A stretch of 52,713 nucleotides of DNA from an uncultured Bacillaceae bacterium (GTDB lineage: Bacteria > Bacillota > Bacilli > Bacillales > Alkalibacillaceae), in assembly GCA_937983065.1 (NCBI GenBank), contig CALKAL010000066.1:1-52713 (forward strand), in the 5' to 3' direction. This document shows, piece by piece, positions 50,306-52,713 of the stretch. How positions within the stretch are numbered: the first letter of the stretch is position 1; the number at the start of each line of letters is the position of its first letter. Made by a program: the position numbers and the translations under genes. The notes beneath the pieces are model-generated. The model did not search any database and was not told the origin of the DNA. It saw nothing but the letters and a program-made list of their open reading frames with translations.

Positions 50306-51520
50306 TTAATTAGTTTTTGTGATTAAATGGATATAATAACTCGTTACTAAATAACCTGCACCGAAAAGAATTAATCCGTACTTCATCCAAAGCTCATCTT
50401 GAAATAAGAAAAGACCAGCAAAAAATACAATCAATGAAATCGTTCTTCCTGAGTTTAAAATAATATCTCGTAATATAACGTATTCAACACGATATTCCTT
50501 TGCATTTTTGGCTTGACCAATTACATCATAAGAAATGGATGAGTATGGTGCAAAAAATAATGGAAGAAATGAACCGATTATTACGGAGTAAAGATAGAAA
50601 TGAAAAGGTTCTGTTGAAACTAAAAGCCAAAAAACACCTGCGTATAAAAAAATACTCCCTGTAATTATGAAAATCCTTCTGTTTTGTACTTTGACAAACT
50701 TAGCGACAATTTGATAACCGATAAAGGAACAAAGGGCATATATAAAATTATAAACACCGACGACCCATTCACTTTGGACGTTAATAAATACCCATATACC
50801 GACTAAAAACAAAAATACACCTTCTCGAAATCCTTGAAAAAAATGAGCATTAAGAATATATTTCCACTTTTTATTCCTTTTTCGTTCTTTGATTGCTTCT
50901 CTTATATGGTATTCGCCTTCTGTTTTTCGTCTTGCTAAAAATGAGCTACAAATTACAGCGATAAAAAACAAAAGGAAAGAAATGAAAAAGATTGTTAAAT
51001 ACCCTTTATTACCTGTTAAAACGGTAATAATTGCACCGGAAAATAACGGTCCAATCATGCCACTAAACGATTGTAAAACACCGAACATGCTATTGAAGAA
51101 ATCCCTTGTATTCGGTTCTGTCACCTCGAAAACTAAAATATTATAAGCGAGCCAAAATAAACCGTAACCAGCTCCTAAAATAACTCCTAATATGAAATGA
51201 TAATTCGATGCCTGATCACCTAAAAGTAAAACGGTCATAAAAAAGATGGAGATAATTAATATCCCTACTCTTAAAATGATAACTCGATCAATCTTTTTAA
51301 CGTATTTACCAATAATGATGTAACTTATTGTTTGTGTTAAATAAATCGATACATTGTAAATCGTTAATACCGAAATTTCGCCAGACTGCTTCCATAAAAA
51401 TATGTTTACAAATATATTTGATAAAAATATGCCTAACGTATATAAACCGCCAATCAACAGTAGGATTAATAAATTTTTCTTCTCATGTTGATTAGCGGTT
51501 TTTAAGTGATTAGAAAACAT
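50306..51520 (-). CDS. yqgE: MFS transporter YqgE
   Basis: 404-residue major facilitator protein with about 12 membrane helices. Typical loops are YVKKIDRVIILRVGI after helix 2 and FSGMIGPLFSGAIITVLTG in the N-terminal half. The charged central loop is RRKTEGEYHIREAIKERKRNKKWKY. It starts at ATG 51520 with GGGGGATACC upstream. Position between pbpA and sodA matches YqgE of B. subtilis. The substrate is unknown. Confidence 0.88.
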   Translation of the reverse strand: MFSNHLKTANQHEKKNLLILLLIGGLYTLGIFLSNIFVNIFLWKQSGEISVLTIYNVSIYLTQTISYIIIGKYVKKIDRVIILRVGILIISIFFMTVLLLGDQASNYHFILGVILGAGYGLFWLAYNILVFEVTEPNTRDFFNSMFGVLQSFSGMIGPLFSGAIITVLTGNKGYLTIFFISFLLFFIAVICSSFLARRKTEGEYHIREAIKERKRNKKWKYILNAHFFQGFREGVFLFLVGIWVFINVQSEWVVGVYNFIYALCSFIGYQIVAKFVKVQNRRIFIITGSIFLYAGVFWLLVSTEPFHFYLYSVIIGSFLPLFFAPYSSISYDVIGQAKNAKEYRVEYVILRDIILNSGRTISLIVFFAGLFLFQDELWMKYGLILFGAGYLVTSYYIHLITKTN

Positions 51521-51591
51521 GGTATCCCCCTTCTCTAATCACTATTTTTTACTAAACAAAATTGGTTATACACATGCACATTTTTAAGCCA

Positions 51592-51632
51592 TTAAAAAAA
51601 GCTGATTCCCCTTTAGAGAACCAGCTTTTAAT
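51592..51632 (-). terminator. Terminator of sodA
   Basis: Stem AAAAGCTGGTTCTC with GAATCAGCTTTT (loop TAAAGGG, one mismatch), followed on the minus strand by TTTAATGG, five bases after the sodA stop. Confidence 0.8.
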
Positions 51633-51637
51633 ATTAA

Positions 51638-52249
51638 TTATTTTGCATCATCGTATCTTTTTGCAACTTCATCCCAATTTACAACGTTCCAAAATGCAGC
51701 GATGTAATCAGGGCGACGGTTTTGATAATTTAAGTAATATGCATGCTCCCAAACATCTAAACCTAAAATCGGTGTAACACCTTCCATGATCGGTGTATCT
51801 TGGTTAGGAGTTGAAGTAATTTCTAAGTTGCCGTTTTTAACGACTAACCATGCCCAACCAGATCCGAAACGACCTGCAGCCGCAGCAGCAAATTGTTCTT
51901 TGAAAGCATCAAAGCCTCCAAATGCTTCATTAATTTTATCTGCTAATTCCCCAGTCGGGTTGCCCCCGCCATTCGGTGAAAGAATCGTCCAAAATAAACT
52001 ATGGTTTGCATGACCGCCACCGTTATTACGTACGGCAGTTTGAATATCACTCGGTAAAGCATCTAAATTGCTAAGTAATTCTTCAAGGGATTTGTCTTGA
52101 AGATCCGCGTGACCTTCTAATGCATTGTTTAAGTTTGTAACATACGTGTTGTGGTGCTTCGTGTGGTGAATATTCATTGTCTCTTTGTCAATATGTGGTT
52201 CTAGTGCATCGTATGCATAAGGTAATTCTGGTAATTGAAACTTAGCCAT
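51638..52249 (-). CDS. sodA: Superoxide dismutase (Mn type)
   Basis: Detoxifies superoxide. Metal ligands are visible: His in IHHTKHH, His in GGHANHSLFW, Asp and His in DVWEHAYYLNY. The signature GSGWAWLV and the Gly in NNGGGHANH fit the manganese form; GGNPTG is also typical of Bacillus SodA. It has 203 residues. ATG 52249 follows GGAGGA. It is monocistronic with its own promoter and terminator. Confidence 0.97.
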   Translation of the reverse strand: MAKFQLPELPYAYDALEPHIDKETMNIHHTKHHNTYVTNLNNALEGHADLQDKSLEELLSNLDALPSDIQTAVRNNGGGHANHSLFWTILSPNGGGNPTGELADKINEAFGGFDAFKEQFAAAAAGRFGSGWAWLVVKNGNLEITSTPNQDTPIMEGVTPILGLDVWEHAYYLNYQNRRPDYIAAFWNVVNWDEVAKRYDDAK

Positions 52250-52293
52250 TCGTAAAATCCTCCTTCAATATATAAATAATTTTACTCATCTAA

Positions 52294-52322
52294 AGATTAC
52301 CAATGAGTGCAATATCATGCAA
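52294..52322 (-). promoter_or_regulatory. SigA promoter of sodA
   Basis: Minus-strand TTGCAT (52317-52322) and TAATCT (52294-52299) with a 17-base spacer, 44 bases before the start codon. Confidence 0.6.
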
Positions 52323-52395
52323 GGTTTTTGCATAAGTTTACCGTATTTTTATTCGACATCTAATACTATTCATAGCTTACACCGATATTTAATAA

Positions 52396-52438
52396 TAAAA
52401 CAAAAAACCTAGTTAACATTTTAACTAGGTTTTATCTT
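52396..52438 (-). terminator. Terminator of the tRNA operon
   Basis: Stem AAAACCTAGTTAA with TTAACTAGGTTTT, followed on the minus strand by TTTGTTTTATT, 20-odd bases after the last tRNA. Confidence 0.8.
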
Positions 52439-52459
52439 ATCGAATTTTATAAGTTTTAA

Positions 52460-52552
52460 TGGCGGAGGAGGAGGGATTCGAACCCCCGCGGGCTTTGACA
52501 CCCCTGCCGGTTTTCAAGACCGATCCCTTCAGCCAGACTTGGGTACTCCTCC
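52460..52552 (-). tRNA. tRNA-Ser (UGA)
   Basis: 93 nt with encoded CCA. The acceptor stem is GGAGGAG/CTCCTCC, the anticodon is TGA in CTTGAAA, a long variable arm is typical of serine tRNAs, and the T loop is GGTTCGAATCC. Last gene of the operon. Confidence 0.95.
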
Positions 52553-52559
52553 GTATAAA

Positions 52560-52636
52560 TGGTGGACCCTGCAGGATTCGAACCTGCGACCGATCGGTTA
52601 TGAGCCGATAGCTCTAACCAACTGAGCTAAGGGTCC
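52560..52636 (-). tRNA. tRNA with CAU anticodon, probably Ile2
   Basis: 77 nt with encoded CCA. The acceptor is GGACCCT/AGGGTCC, the D arm AGCTCAGTTGGTTAGAGCT, and the anticodon loop CTCATAA. The GGACC acceptor and the CGGCTCATAACCG anticodon arm look like Bacillus tRNA-Ile2 (CAU modified to lysidine) rather than elongator Met; this is from memory of the family. Confidence 0.85.
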
Positions 52637-52649
52637 TTCTATAATAATA

Positions 52650-52713
52650 TGGGGCGATCGGTGGGGATCGAACCCACGAGTGCCGGAGCCACAATCCGGT
52701 GCGTTAACCACTT
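52650..52713 (-). tRNA. tRNA-His (GUG), 5' end cut by window edge
   Basis: The 3' 64 nt are visible with CCA. The anticodon GTG lies in TTGTGGC and the T arm reads GTGGGTTCGATCCCCAC. The 5' acceptor strand lies outside the window. Confidence 0.93.

Noticed and set aside
1..52713. CRISPR arrays, prophage or insertion sequences
   Set aside because: No regularly spaced repeats, transposase or integrase genes, or phage structural genes were seen. The only mobile-type elements are the nrdJ intron and intein.

Overview
The window is a chromosomal segment of a low-GC, endospore-forming Bacillaceae species. The evidence is spo0A, spoIVB, the complete spoIIIAA-AH operon, the comG competence operon, and a gene order that largely follows the Bacillus subtilis spo0A-to-sodA region (yqi, yqh and yqg genes). 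I cannot name the species. GTG and TTG starts preceded by strong Shine-Dalgarno sequences are frequent. In several genes the best-placed start lies a few codons inside the longest open frame, and I used that start.

Layout. Bases 1-502 hold a truncated SipW-type signal peptidase, then spo0A and spoIVB (to 2.8 kb). From 3 to 12.2 kb, on the minus strand, lie recN, argR, tlyA, dxs, ispA, xseB, xseA, folD and nusB, covering DNA repair, arginine control, isoprenoid precursors, folate and antitermination. A 450-bp gap after ispA may hold a decayed small gene. From 12.3 to 14.8 kb come accB, accC and the Asp23-family gene yqhY, with a FapR-like operator. From 15 to 20.1 kb is the spoIIIA operon with a good SigE promoter. 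From 20.2 to 24.5 kb are efp, pepQ-like, aroQ, yqhR, yqhP and the patatin-like yqhO.

The most unusual locus is 24.55-28.67 kb. This is one adenosylcobalamin-dependent (class II) ribonucleotide reductase gene, nrdJ, interrupted twice. A 430-nt group I intron splits the reading frame after codon 265. A 376-residue LAGLIDADG intein sits immediately before the catalytic cysteine of the NPC-GE motif. Removing both restores an 852-residue enzyme. Two NrdR-type boxes overlap its promoter. Active NrdJ therefore needs NrdR derepression, RNA self-splicing and protein self-splicing.

From 29 to 36.2 kb are the rhodanese gene yqhL, the glycine cleavage operon gcvT-gcvPA-gcvPB under a tandem glycine riboswitch with a terminator, and the helicase pair yqhH-yqhG. 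From 36.3 to 40.7 kb are aroK and, divergently, comGA-GG. aroK occupies the place where B. subtilis carries sinI-sinR-tasA-sipW-tapA. From 40.9 to 52.2 kb are small membrane proteins, a metallo-hydrolase, an LtaS-type enzyme, yqgQ-gluP, two poorly characterised membrane-anchored proteins, rpmG, yqgN, the penicillin-binding protein pbpA, an MFS transporter and sodA. The window ends in a tRNA operon (Ser-UGA, a CAU tRNA that is probably Ile2, and a truncated His-GUG).

Most of the window is ordinary housekeeping and sporulation DNA. The doubly interrupted nrdJ is the feature most worth a second look.
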